Origin: Desemzia sp045528445
GTDB taxonomy: Bacteria > Bacillota > Bacilli > Lactobacillales > Carnobacteriaceae
Direction: 5' to 3'
Length of the DNA: 61,556 nt
Assembly (NCBI RefSeq): GCF_045528445.1
Contig: NZ_JBGQQU010000019.1
Span: forward strand, 1-61,556
Below the pieces are notes generated by a model that searched no databases, was not told where the DNA came from, and saw only the letters and a list, made by a program, of their open reading frames with translations. Of this stretch, positions 17,317-24,872 are shown one piece after another. A program made the position numbers and the translations under genes. Position 1 is the stretch's first letter. Every line of letters starts with the position of its first letter.

Positions 17317-17865
17317 ATGTGGATGACCATTGGAATCATTGTTTTTTTATTGATTGGTATATATAGCGGAGCAAGAAGAGGTTTGGTATTACAATTGATT
17401 CTTTCGTTAGGTTTTCTAGCCTCTTATTATTTTGCTGGAAAATATTACCTAGCATTAAGCGAATATTTGCAATTGATGATTCCTTATCCATCAGCGTCAC
17501 TCAACGATTCTTTTGTGTTTTACAATAGCGCATTAGGATTACAATTGGATGAGGCCTTTTATCATGGGATATCTTTCTTGCTGATTTTATTTATTGGCTG
17601 GTTATTAACACGTTTTATAGGTGGTTTAGCTCAAGGGGTTAAATTCCTGCCTATCGTTAAACAGGCAAATTCAATCGGCGGGGCTGTATTGAGTGGAATT
17701 GTTTCTTATGTAGGTATCTTTTTAGTATTGTTCGTTCTAACGATGCTTCCTATTGATTTTATCCAAGAACAATTTGCCAATAGTGCTTTAGCGAGAATGA
17801 TCGTGGAGAATACACCAGCACTATCCAACCAGATTTACAATTGGTGGGTAAGTACCATCATTTAA
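17317..17865 (+). CDS. CvpA-family membrane protein
   Basis: A 182-residue integral membrane protein with about four hydrophobic segments (residues 1-20, 25-45, 80-105, 125-150). The N-terminal stretch IGIYSGARRGLVLQLILSLGFLASYYFA is typical of the CvpA family (colicin V production-type), found between zapA and mutS2 in Bacillus as yshB. The molecular role is not established for Firmicutes members. AGGGTGAGC upstream is the ribosome site. Confidence 0.85.
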   Translation: MWMTIGIIVFLLIGIYSGARRGLVLQLILSLGFLASYYFAGKYYLALSEYLQLMIPYPSASLNDSFVFYNSALGLQLDEAFYHGISFLLILFIGWLLTRFIGGLAQGVKFLPIVKQANSIGGAVLSGIVSYVGIFLVLFVLTMLPIDFIQEQFANSALARMIVENTPALSNQIYNWWVSTII

Positions 17866-17884
17866 TAGGATGTCTAATTTGATA

Positions 17885-17934
17885 GAAAAAAAGAAATCGT
17901 TTCTTCGATACAGCAGAAACGATTTCTTGGCGTA
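17885..17934 (-). terminator. Hairpin between cvpA and mutS2 with a T-tract only on the minus strand
   Basis: AAGAAATCGTTTCT (17891-17904) pairs perfectly with AGAAACGATTTCTT (17915-17928). On the plus strand only TTGG follows. On the minus strand a run of T (17885-17890) follows, so it would stop leftward transcripts. Plus-strand transcription may pass into mutS2, with the hairpin acting as a processing or stabilising element. Confidence 0.5.
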
Positions 17935-17988
17935 TGGATGACTGTTTTTGAACAAAAAGAGAAGAAACAGCTTAAACGAGGTGAAAAC

Positions 17989-20355
17989 ATGAATCAAAAA
18001 ATATTAAAAACATTAGAATTTCAAAAAATCATTCAAGAATTAGCTTTTCATGCATCTTCTAGTCTGGGAAAAGAATTAGTATTAGACTTGAAACCTTCCC
18101 AATCTTTGGAAGCGGTGCAGCAATGGCAAGATGAAACAGCTGATGGTGTGCAGATTGAACGGTTACGCGGAAGGATGCCGATACCCAGATTGGAGAATGT
18201 TCGACCTCATCTGAAAAGATTGGATATTGGTGCTTCCTTGAACGGTGTAGAAATTTCCCAAATAGGAAAAATATTGACGACAACGACTGAGATCCGCCGT
18301 TTTTTTGATGATTTGGAAGAAACGGGAATTGAATTTTATCGGTTGTATGACATCACACAACAATTTGTTACTACACCGCAGTTAAATCAACGTATTCGCT
18401 CTACAGTGAATGAAGATGGACATGTTTTGGATGATGCTAGTACTGCTCTAAGAGGCATTCGAACGGGAATCAAAAAAGGGGAGAATGCAGTTCGTGAAAA
18501 ATTAGAATCGGTTATTCGGGGAAAAAGTGCCAAGTACTTAAGTGATGCCTTGATTACTATTCGAAATGACCGATATGTAGTTCCTGTGAAGCAAGAATAC
18601 CGAGGATATTTTGGTGGTGTCGTGCACGATCAAAGTTCAACAGGACAGACCTTGTTTATTGAGCCGAAAGCAGTGGTGGAATTAAACAACCGTTTGCGAC
18701 AATTGCAAATAGAAGAAAGACATGAAGTAGATCGCATCTTAGCGGAATTATCTAATGAGATTGCACCATACAGTAAGGAAATCACTAATAATATGCAGTT
18801 GCTTGCTCAGCTAGACTTTATTGGTGCTAAAGCAAGTTATGCGAAAAGTATCCAGGCAGTCAGACCAGAGATTCATTCAGAAAATGAAGTGAAGTTATAC
18901 AGTGCACGCCATCCTTTGTTGGATCAAGATGCTGTAGTAGCAAATGATATCTTTATTGGGGGTGAGTATCAAGCTGTCGTTATTACCGGTCCGAATACTG
19001 GTGGGAAGACCGTTATTTTGAAAACTTTAGGGTTACTTCAATTAATGGGGCAGTCAGGGTTACAAATTCCTGCAGCTGAAGAAAGTCAAATCGGTATTTT
19101 TCATGAAGTATTCGCGGATATTGGCGACGAGCAATCCATTGAACAAAGTTTAAGTACTTTTTCTTCTCATATGACGAATATCGTTTCGATATTGAGAAAA
19201 ATGGACGATAAGAGTTTGATTATTTTAGACGAACTAGGCGCTGGGACGGATCCACAAGAAGGAGCAGCTTTAGCCATTGCGATTTTAGATCAAATTGGTT
19301 CAATTGGCAGCTCTGTTATGGTAACCTCTCATTATCCGGAATTAAAAGTTTATGGATACAACCATGCTAAAACGATCAATGCGAGTATGGAATTTGATGT
19401 AGATACATTGAGTCCAACATATCGTTTGCTGTTTGGTGTTCCTGGTAGAAGTAATGCTTTTGAGATTTCTAAGCGATTGGGTCTGAGTCCAGACATCATT
19501 CAAAATGCTCGTCACTTAATTGATGGAGAAACGCAAAACCTGAATGAAATGATTGCTGATCTAGAAAATACCCGTAAGATGACAGAAATGGAATACCAAG
19601 AAGTAAGAGAACACGTCGATGAAGCCGATGCTTTATTACAAGATCTAAAAACTGCTGTTCAAGACTTTTGGCACGAGCGAGATGAATTAGTGAAGAAAGC
19701 TAGACTTAAAGCCAATCAAACCATTGAAGAAGCACAAGAAGAAGCTGAAAAAGTCATTGCTGACTTGCGTAATAAACAAGTGGAAAGCGGATTTGACGGT
19801 TCTGTAAAAGAACATGAATTTATTGATGCGAAGACTCGTTTAGCAAATTTAAAACACGAAGAAGCACTAGCCAAGAACAAAGTCTTGAAAAAAGAAAAGG
19901 CTAAACAATCCTTGAAACCAGGAGATGACGTTAAAGTTCAATCATTCGGACAAAAAGGAACGATCGTTGAAAAAGCTGGCGATAAACAATGGGTTGTTCA
20001 AATGGGGATGTTGAAGATGAAACTAGATGAAAGTGATCTAGTATTGACAGCTCCTGAAAAAGAACCGGCTCGTAAAATGACCTCCTTAAAATCAGCTAGT
20101 CAAAGTCATGTATCTCCTCAATTGGATCTGCGAGGCGAACGATATGAAAATGCATTAGCCCGAATGGATCAATACTTGGATTCGGCGCTATTAGCTAATT
20201 ACCCGCAAGTAACCATCGTCCACGGGAAAGGCACCGGAGCATTGCGTAAAGGTGTAACAGAGGCCTTAAAACGGCATCCATCGGTTAAAGGATTTAGTTA
20301 TGCTCCCGCCAATCAAGGTGGAAATGGTGCAACAATTGTAGAATTCAAAAATTAG
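17989..20355 (+). CDS. mutS2: MutS2 ATPase/endonuclease
   Basis: A 788-residue MutS2 protein. It has the MutS core and clamp (about 1-300), an ATPase domain with Walker A GPNTGGKT at about 334-341 and the Walker B/signature LIILDELGAGTDPQEGAAL, a long coiled coil (about 510-620), a KOW-like segment (SLKPGDDVKVQSFGQKG) and a C-terminal Smr nuclease domain (LDLRGERYENALARMD; VHGKGTGALRKGV). It lacks the mismatch-recognition domain of MutS. Family roles are suppression of recombination and splitting of collided ribosomes. ATG 17989 has CGAGGTGAA upstream; the earlier ATG at 17938 overlaps the hairpin and has no site. Confidence 0.96.
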   Translation: MNQKILKTLEFQKIIQELAFHASSSLGKELVLDLKPSQSLEAVQQWQDETADGVQIERLRGRMPIPRLENVRPHLKRLDIGASLNGVEISQIGKILTTTTEIRRFFDDLEETGIEFYRLYDITQQFVTTPQLNQRIRSTVNEDGHVLDDASTALRGIRTGIKKGENAVREKLESVIRGKSAKYLSDALITIRNDRYVVPVKQEYRGYFGGVVHDQSSTGQTLFIEPKAVVELNNRLRQLQIEERHEVDRILAELSNEIAPYSKEITNNMQLLAQLDFIGAKASYAKSIQAVRPEIHSENEVKLYSARHPLLDQDAVVANDIFIGGEYQAVVITGPNTGGKTVILKTLGLLQLMGQSGLQIPAAEESQIGIFHEVFADIGDEQSIEQSLSTFSSHMTNIVSILRKMDDKSLIILDELGAGTDPQEGAALAIAILDQIGSIGSSVMVTSHYPELKVYGYNHAKTINASMEFDVDTLSPTYRLLFGVPGRSNAFEISKRLGLSPDIIQNARHLIDGETQNLNEMIADLENTRKMTEMEYQEVREHVDEADALLQDLKTAVQDFWHERDELVKKARLKANQTIEEAQEEAEKVIADLRNKQVESGFDGSVKEHEFIDAKTRLANLKHEEALAKNKVLKKEKAKQSLKPGDDVKVQSFGQKGTIVEKAGDKQWVVQMGMLKMKLDESDLVLTAPEKEPARKMTSLKSASQSHVSPQLDLRGERYENALARMDQYLDSALLANYPQVTIVHGKGTGALRKGVTEALKRHPSVKGFSYAPANQGGNGATIVEFKN

Positions 20356-20388
20356 AGCATAAGGGTAGAAATTTATTTTAGAGTTTGT

Positions 20389-20394
20389 TATAAT
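20389..20394 (+). promoter_or_regulatory. -10 element of the trxA promoter
   Basis: TATAAT at 20389-20394 lies 71 bases before the trxA start codon in the gap after mutS2. The -35 is weak, so other factors may contribute. Confidence 0.4.
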
Positions 20395-20465
20395 ATGAAT
20401 AACTAGAACTTACTATTTATAAGTTAAGTGAATGTAGTAAGGAAATTTATAGGAGGAATTCAACT

Positions 20466-20777
20466 ATGGTACAAGCAGTAACAGATGCAACTTTTGAAAC
20501 AGAAACAAAAGATGGCTTATCAGTAACAGATTTTTGGGCAACTTGGTGTGGGCCATGCCGTATGCAATCTCCAGTCTTAGATGAATTAGACGAAGAAATC
20601 GGCGATGAAGTAAAATTTGTTAAAATGGACGTAGACGCAAACCCTCAAATTCCAGCTTCATTTGGAATTATGAGTATCCCAACATTACTAGTGAAAAAAA
20701 ATGGCGAAGTAGTAGATAAATTGATCGGCTACCACAGCAAAGAGCAAATTGAAGAAGTGTTGGAAAAACACAAATAA
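20466..20777 (+). CDS. trxA: Thioredoxin
   Basis: A 103-residue thioredoxin with the redox motif WCGPC (residues 27-31) in DFWATWCGPCRMQSP and the cis-proline segment MSIPTLLV. It reduces protein disulfides and supplies electrons to ribonucleotide reductase and peroxiredoxins. GGAGGAATTCAACT precedes the ATG. It has its own promoter and terminator. Position after mutS2 is conserved in Bacillus. Confidence 0.96.
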   Translation: MVQAVTDATFETETKDGLSVTDFWATWCGPCRMQSPVLDELDEEIGDEVKFVKMDVDANPQIPASFGIMSIPTLLVKKNGEVVDKLIGYHSKEQIEEVLEKHK

Positions 20778-20790
20778 ACGATTTTTGAAG

Positions 20791-20822
20791 GAAGTTAGGT
20801 ATAGAACCTAGCTTCTTTTTCT
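20791..20822 (+). terminator. Terminator of trxA
   Basis: GAAGTTAGG pairs with CCTAGCTTC (one G-U pair) and is followed by T5. Confidence 0.8.
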
Positions 20823-20954
20823 TAGCTTTTAAGCAAGTTATTTTGGTTCTACAATATGTGATGTCGGTTCTGAATAATTCATAGTTTTATGAGTTGATAC
20901 TCAAAACTCGTGTTTATTCATCCATTTGGGGCGTAGAGTACCTAGAAGTAAACC

Positions 20955-21464
20955 ATGATGATGAAGAATGAGCGTTGAACATCAAGGAGGAAGTTTCCTT
21001 GATGAAAAATGGTGTTTGGACATCAAGGAGCAAACTGCCTTGATGAAAAATGGTGTTTGAACATCAAGGAAGAAGTTTCCTTGATGAAGAATGGTGTTTG
21101 AACAACAAGTAGCAAGTTTCTTTGATGAAAAATGGTGTTTGAGCATCAAGGAGAAAATTTCCTTGATGAAAAATGGTGTTTGAACATCAAGGAAGAAGTT
21201 TCCTTGATGAAGAATAGTGTTTGAACATCAAGGAGCAAACTGCCTTGATGAAGAATGGTGTTTGAACATCAAGGAGCAAACTGCCTTGATGAAGAATGGT
21301 GTTTGAACATCAAGGAGCAAACTGCCTTGATGAAGAATGGTGTTTGAACATCAAGGAGCAAACTGCCTTGATGAAGAATGGTATTTGAACATCAAGGAGC
21401 AAGTTTCCTTGATGAAGAATAGTGTTTGAACATCAAGGAGCAAGTTGCCTTGATGAGTAACAGT
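20955..21464. repeat. Tandem array of twelve 41-bp palindromic units
   Basis: Units begin at 20978, 21019, 21060, 21101, 21142, 21183, 21224, 21265, 21306, 21347, 21388 and 21429, exactly 41 bases apart, and a partial tail precedes the first. Each unit has AACATCAAGG, a 9-base centre, CCTTGATG and then GAAGAATGGTGTTTG. CATCAAGG and CCTTGATG form a stem. Centres vary (for example AGCAAACTG, AAGAAGTTT, AGGAAGTTT, AGAAAATTT). Unit 4 is degenerate; units 7-10 are nearly identical and so recently duplicated. There are no unique spacers, so it is not CRISPR. The last unit runs into a truncated transposase gene. Confidence 0.95.
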
Positions 21465-21796
21465 TATTCCAGTATTTTTTCTGTTGCTTCTGAAAGAAGC
21501 CGAGAGATAGTCGACTGTGAACTTCCTTCATCTTCATTTAAGATGAGCTTACAAATGGAATCATGCCGCAAGGAATTGGCTGTGCTATCCGCCTTATAAC
21601 CTGAAATGATTTGATACAGTAATTGAAGAAAAGTTGTGTCTTTTGAATGGGGAAAGTATTTTCGATTATCTTCAAAGTACACATTTTTCTTTGTCAATTG
21701 GTCAAAATGAATCTTTTCAAGGAATTCACGTATTAGAATGAGTCCACCATAGGAAGATAATTCTTCATTTTTTGAAGAAATTTGAATATTTTTTGT
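21464..21796 (-). pseudogene. Truncated IS1380-type transposase (N-terminal part)
   Basis: Minus-strand reading gives SYGGLILIREFLEKIHFD, then YFEDNRKYFPHSKD and FLQLLYQIISGYKADSTANSLRHD, and finally SQSTISRLL. This is the order of the N-terminal domain of IS1380-family DDE transposases (GG...LLLREF, QL..QII.GY..D.dA..LR.D, SQPT.SR). Only about 110 of some 430 residues remain; the frame stops at 21464 next to the 41-bp repeats, and no start codon is seen before an upstream stop. It is a relic. Possible matching end repeats (GGTTCTA..TATGT) lie near 20845 and, inverted, near 21838. Confidence 0.65.
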
Positions 21797-22019
21797 TGAA
21801 ACTTAAACGATTATCACCTGAATTTGACATATAGAACCCCTCTGTTTTGTATTTTTATCAAAATCTACATTAACAGAAAGGTTTTTTTTTCATGCACCAA
21901 ATGGGTGAAAAAGGAAATTTCTTTACCAACATTAGAAGATGAAGAACCGTTATTTTAGCGGCTAAAATGCTATGCTGTTCTAAGAAATCCTAATATGAAC
22001 AAAAAGGAGTCGTTGCCGA

Positions 22020-22763
22020 ATGAAACAGAAAAAATTAAAAACAGGACTGATCATTGTAGGAGTGCTGGTGCTGATTTTAAGTGCAGCTTTTACCTGGTAT
22101 GTTTCTTCAGCTTATGAACCAGAAGAAAGAGCCATTGAAGCTCTATCCACTACAAATCAAGTGGAAGTGGTAAAGACTGAGGATTATTTCCTGTTCAAAC
22201 CAAACGAAAACCTATACGATGCTGGATTAGTATTTTATCAAGGCGGAAAAGTAGAAGAAGAAGCTTATGCGCCTTTGATGCAGCGCATAGCAGAAAAGGG
22301 AATAGAAGTTTATTTGCTGAAAATGCCGTTTAACTTGGCGGTTTTTGATAGTCAAGCGGCAGGTAAAGTAATACAAGAAAATGAAAATATCAGTAACTGG
22401 TATGTCTCAGGCCATTCTCTAGGCGGAGTTATGGCATCTTCATTTGCAGAAGATCACTCTTCACTTTTAAGAGGAGTTATCTTTTTAGCTTCTTATCCAG
22501 CAGGAGAATTATCTCAGACATCACTAGATTCACTTTCTATTTATGGGACCAATGATGAAGTATTAAATATGGATTCCTACTTAGAAGCATTTAGTGAGTT
22601 GCGCAAATTAACAGAAATTGTTATAGAGGGCGGTAACCATGCTCAGTTTGGAAATTATGGTAATCAAGCTGGAGATGGTAAAGCCGTTATATCAGCCGTT
22701 GAGCAACATGAAATAACGGCCTATAACGCATTAGAGTTTGTGAAAAAAACGTATACTAAATAA
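22020..22763 (+). CDS. Membrane-anchored or secreted alpha/beta hydrolase
   Basis: A 247-residue protein with an N-terminal basic-hydrophobic segment (residues 5-28) acting as signal or anchor. The nucleophile elbow is GHSLGG (about 137-142), the acid is likely in SIYGTNDEVL, and the catalytic His is in EGGNHAQFGNYG. It fits the alpha/beta-hydrolase group of short exported esterase-like enzymes in Firmicutes. The substrate is unknown. AAAAAGGAGTCG precedes the ATG. It is monocistronic and next to transposon debris, so it may be an accessory gene. Confidence 0.8.
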   Translation: MKQKKLKTGLIIVGVLVLILSAAFTWYVSSAYEPEERAIEALSTTNQVEVVKTEDYFLFKPNENLYDAGLVFYQGGKVEEEAYAPLMQRIAEKGIEVYLLKMPFNLAVFDSQAAGKVIQENENISNWYVSGHSLGGVMASSFAEDHSSLLRGVIFLASYPAGELSQTSLDSLSIYGTNDEVLNMDSYLEAFSELRKLTEIVIEGGNHAQFGNYGNQAGDGKAVISAVEQHEITAYNALEFVKKTYTK

Positions 22764-22850
22764 ATGGAAGAAACATCCGAGAATAATAAAGTAGTATGTT
22801 TATTACTTTAACCATATTAGAGTTATGCAAAAGTGGTTTGACCACTGAAT

Positions 22851-22904
22851 ACAAATAGAACTCCAATTATGAGATTTTTTTGTCATAATTGGAGTTCTAT
22901 TTGT
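22851..22904. repeat. Perfect 22-bp inverted repeat
   Basis: Bases 22851-22872 (starting ACAAATAGAACTCC) and 22883-22904 are exact reverse complements around a 10-base loop containing T7. There is no T-tract after the stem, so it is not a normal rho-independent terminator. It lies between the convergent alpha/beta hydrolase and DUF554 genes and could block both transcripts, or be a miniature mobile element remnant. Confidence 0.85.
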
Positions 22905-22984
22905 AGGCATGTTTCAAGCTTTTAGAACACGTTCAAAAATACAGTCTTAATTAAGAAGACAAGGTTGTGGGCTTTTTCCCCATT

Positions 22985-23713
22985 CTAAAGTAATGGTAAA
23001 ACCCAATTTACCCAGACCCAGCTTAAGGGCATGATAAGGATCATTGCGGGAATCATGTCAGCAACTGGAAACATCTTTATTTTGATCATCCGAAAACCAG
23101 TAGCCAATATCAAAAAACCACCGCAAGCTTTAAAGTCTAGAATCATATCAGGTGTAGTTAATGGGAAGATGATTGTTGCTAATAAAAACAAGATATAAAA
23201 GAAAATAAATTGTGGAATAGCTATAATTGAAACGACATAGCCTAAATTACAAGCAAAAATAGCAGCAGTAAAAAAATCAAGAATCGATTTTGCAATCAAA
23301 ATTGAACTGTCACCGGTCATGCCAGAATCTAAACTACCATAGATACCAGTACCGCTAGCACAAAAGAGTACAATTACTGTAATTAGTGTACTGATGAATT
23401 CATCTTGTGACATTCCGTGCTTATCATTTGGAAATAACTTGGAAATAGGGCGTTGCATCAACATTGCCCCTTGATTGATGTAGTTTCCCAAATGTACAGC
23501 TAAACCAATTCCAGTCCCAATCACTAAGGCAAAAATAACTGCCGGCATATACTTCATGGGTGCAATAGAAAAAATTCCCATCCCCATTGAGCAAACTCCA
23601 AAAATCATAGTGATTTCTGTTTTAAATTTCTCTGACAGTTTATCTCCTAAAAAGCCGCCGGCTAAACCCCCAAGTAAAACTGACAATGCATTGATAATAA
23701 CTCCTGTTGGCAT
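22985..23713 (-). CDS. DUF554-family membrane protein
   Basis: A 242-residue hydrophobic protein with about seven membrane segments. It begins MPTGVIINALSVLLGGLAGG, the standard start of the DUF554 family (YdfK/YqgA), whose function is not established although transport is likely. GAGAGGAGTT lies upstream of ATG 23713, which is preferred to the longer frame from 23761. It is transcribed away from the LysR gene, and the shared gap holds an inverted repeat, so it may be a LysR target. Confidence 0.85.
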   Translation of the reverse strand: MPTGVIINALSVLLGGLAGGFLGDKLSEKFKTEITMIFGVCSMGMGIFSIAPMKYMPAVIFALVIGTGIGLAVHLGNYINQGAMLMQRPISKLFPNDKHGMSQDEFISTLITVIVLFCASGTGIYGSLDSGMTGDSSILIAKSILDFFTAAIFACNLGYVVSIIAIPQFIFFYILFLLATIIFPLTTPDMILDFKACGGFLILATGFRMIKIKMFPVADMIPAMILIMPLSWVWVNWVLPLL

Positions 23714-23822
23714 AAAAATAAAACTCCTCTCGAAAAAATGTATGGTAGACCTTAATGACAAATTATCTTAATCCACCACAAAAAATTTAATGCGAATTTA
23801 TTCTAGCAACTTATATTTCTCA

Positions 23823-23843
23823 TACCAATTCAAATTTTTGGTA
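23823..23843. promoter_or_regulatory. Inverted repeat between DUF554 and lysR genes
   Basis: TACCAA (23823-23828) and TTGGTA (23838-23843) are separated by 9 bases, matching the T-N11-A dyad layout bound by LysR-type regulators. Its place between divergent genes makes an autoregulatory operator plausible. Confidence 0.35.
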
Positions 23844-23886
23844 CAGTATTCTTAAATGGAATAGTAAGGAAGGATTAAAAGGGGAA

Positions 23887-24759
23887 ATTCAGAAATTAGA
23901 GATTTTTATTGATTTGACAAAAACACAAAATTACACAGAAACAGCTGAACGACAATATACAACTCAAGGAAATGTCTCTAAACAAATTATAGCTTTAGAA
24001 AAAGAATTGGCTGTTAAATTATTTCACCGGTCACATCGTACAATTGAATTAACAGAAGCGGGAAAATTAGCATTGCCTTATGCTAAAAAAGTTGTGGAAC
24101 AATATTACTCTTTAAAAGAAACCCTAAGGGAGTATGAAACGGAAAGAAATTTAATGTTAACTGTTTATTCCATTCCTACCATGCCGAATTATGAAGGCTT
24201 TTCAAGGTTAACTGATTTTGTGAAGCAACATCCTGAAATCCAAGTCCAATTAAAAGAATCTGAAAGTGCTGCATTAGTTCCTTTTCCATGGGACGGGAAC
24301 AGCACAATCGTTTTTGCAAGAACTTTCAGTCCATTAGCAGGGAATTTTGAAACGATTATGACTGAGAAAGATCAATTTGTCGCGCTCCTGCCTGAACAGC
24401 ATACTTTAGCAAGAAAAAATAACATTCATTTATCTCAGTTGCAAAATGATAACTTTCTTTTGTTAGGAAAAGAGACGAATCTTTACGAACCGGTTATTGA
24501 CTTATGTCATCAAGTGGGCTTCCATCCTAATATTACGTATAAAGGAACTAGAATTGACCTCATTATGAACATGGTTTCTAACGAATTTGGGGTATCAATT
24601 GTGATGGAAAAAACGGTGACCAATTTATTAACAGATAAGGTTGTGATAGTTCCTATTACACCAAATAAAACGACTTATTTGTCATTTATAAGAAGAAATG
24701 GAGAACATGCATTGGCTTCAGAACTCTTTTGGTATTATTTGCAAAATGATGCAGAATGA
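23887..24759 (+). CDS. LysR-family transcriptional regulator (probable non-AUG start)
   Basis: About 290 residues: an N-terminal winged helix (QKLEIFIDLTKTQNYTETAE, then QGNVSKQIIALEKELAVKLFHRSHRTIELTEAG) and a C-terminal substrate-binding domain. The reading frame is open upstream but has no ATG, GTG or TTG before 23914; starting there would delete the first helix. Homologous proteins start about 9 residues earlier, which falls on ATT at 23887, two bases after AAAAGGGG. I therefore propose an ATT start; a 5'-mutated gene is the alternative. It precedes the lpdC-lpdB-lpdD operon and probably controls it in response to an aromatic acid, as LysR-type regulators often do. Confidence 0.75.
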   Translation: MQKLEIFIDLTKTQNYTETAERQYTTQGNVSKQIIALEKELAVKLFHRSHRTIELTEAGKLALPYAKKVVEQYYSLKETLREYETERNLMLTVYSIPTMPNYEGFSRLTDFVKQHPEIQVQLKESESAALVPFPWDGNSTIVFARTFSPLAGNFETIMTEKDQFVALLPEQHTLARKNNIHLSQLQNDNFLLLGKETNLYEPVIDLCHQVGFHPNITYKGTRIDLIMNMVSNEFGVSIVMEKTVTNLLTDKVVIVPITPNKTTYLSFIRRNGEHALASELFWYYLQNDAE

Positions 24760-24775
24760 ATAGTTGTTTAAACTA

Positions 24776-24820
24776 TATTCCATTATGGAATAATTGACTT
24801 ACGAAGTAGAATTGTATTTA
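24776..24820 (+). promoter_or_regulatory. LysR-type dyad and promoter of the decarboxylase operon
   Basis: TATTCCATTATGGAATA (24776-24792) is a perfect dyad containing T-N11-A. It abuts TTGACT (24794-24799), a -35, with TATTTA at 24815-24820 as a weak -10 at 15 bases. The short spacing and the dyad just upstream fit an activator-dependent promoter. Confidence 0.5.
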
Positions 24821-24871
24821 TCCTCCTTGGACTCTAGAATTAACCTGTAGTCAAAACAAGGAGGAATTTTT
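24821..24871 (+). terminator. Terminator-like hairpin that contains the lpdC ribosome site
   Basis: TCCTCCTTG (24821-24829) pairs with CAAGGAGGA (24858-24866), with GACT/AGTC pairing inside, and T5 follows. The 3' arm is the ribosome binding site of lpdC. A transcript reading through from lysR would either terminate or carry a masked ribosome site. A transcript from the nearby promoter would start inside the 5' arm and stay free. Confidence 0.6.
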
Positions 24872-24872
24872 A

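Noticed and set aside
20955..21464. CRISPR array
   Set aside because: The repeats are contiguous 41-bp units with no unique spacers, and no cas gene is nearby.
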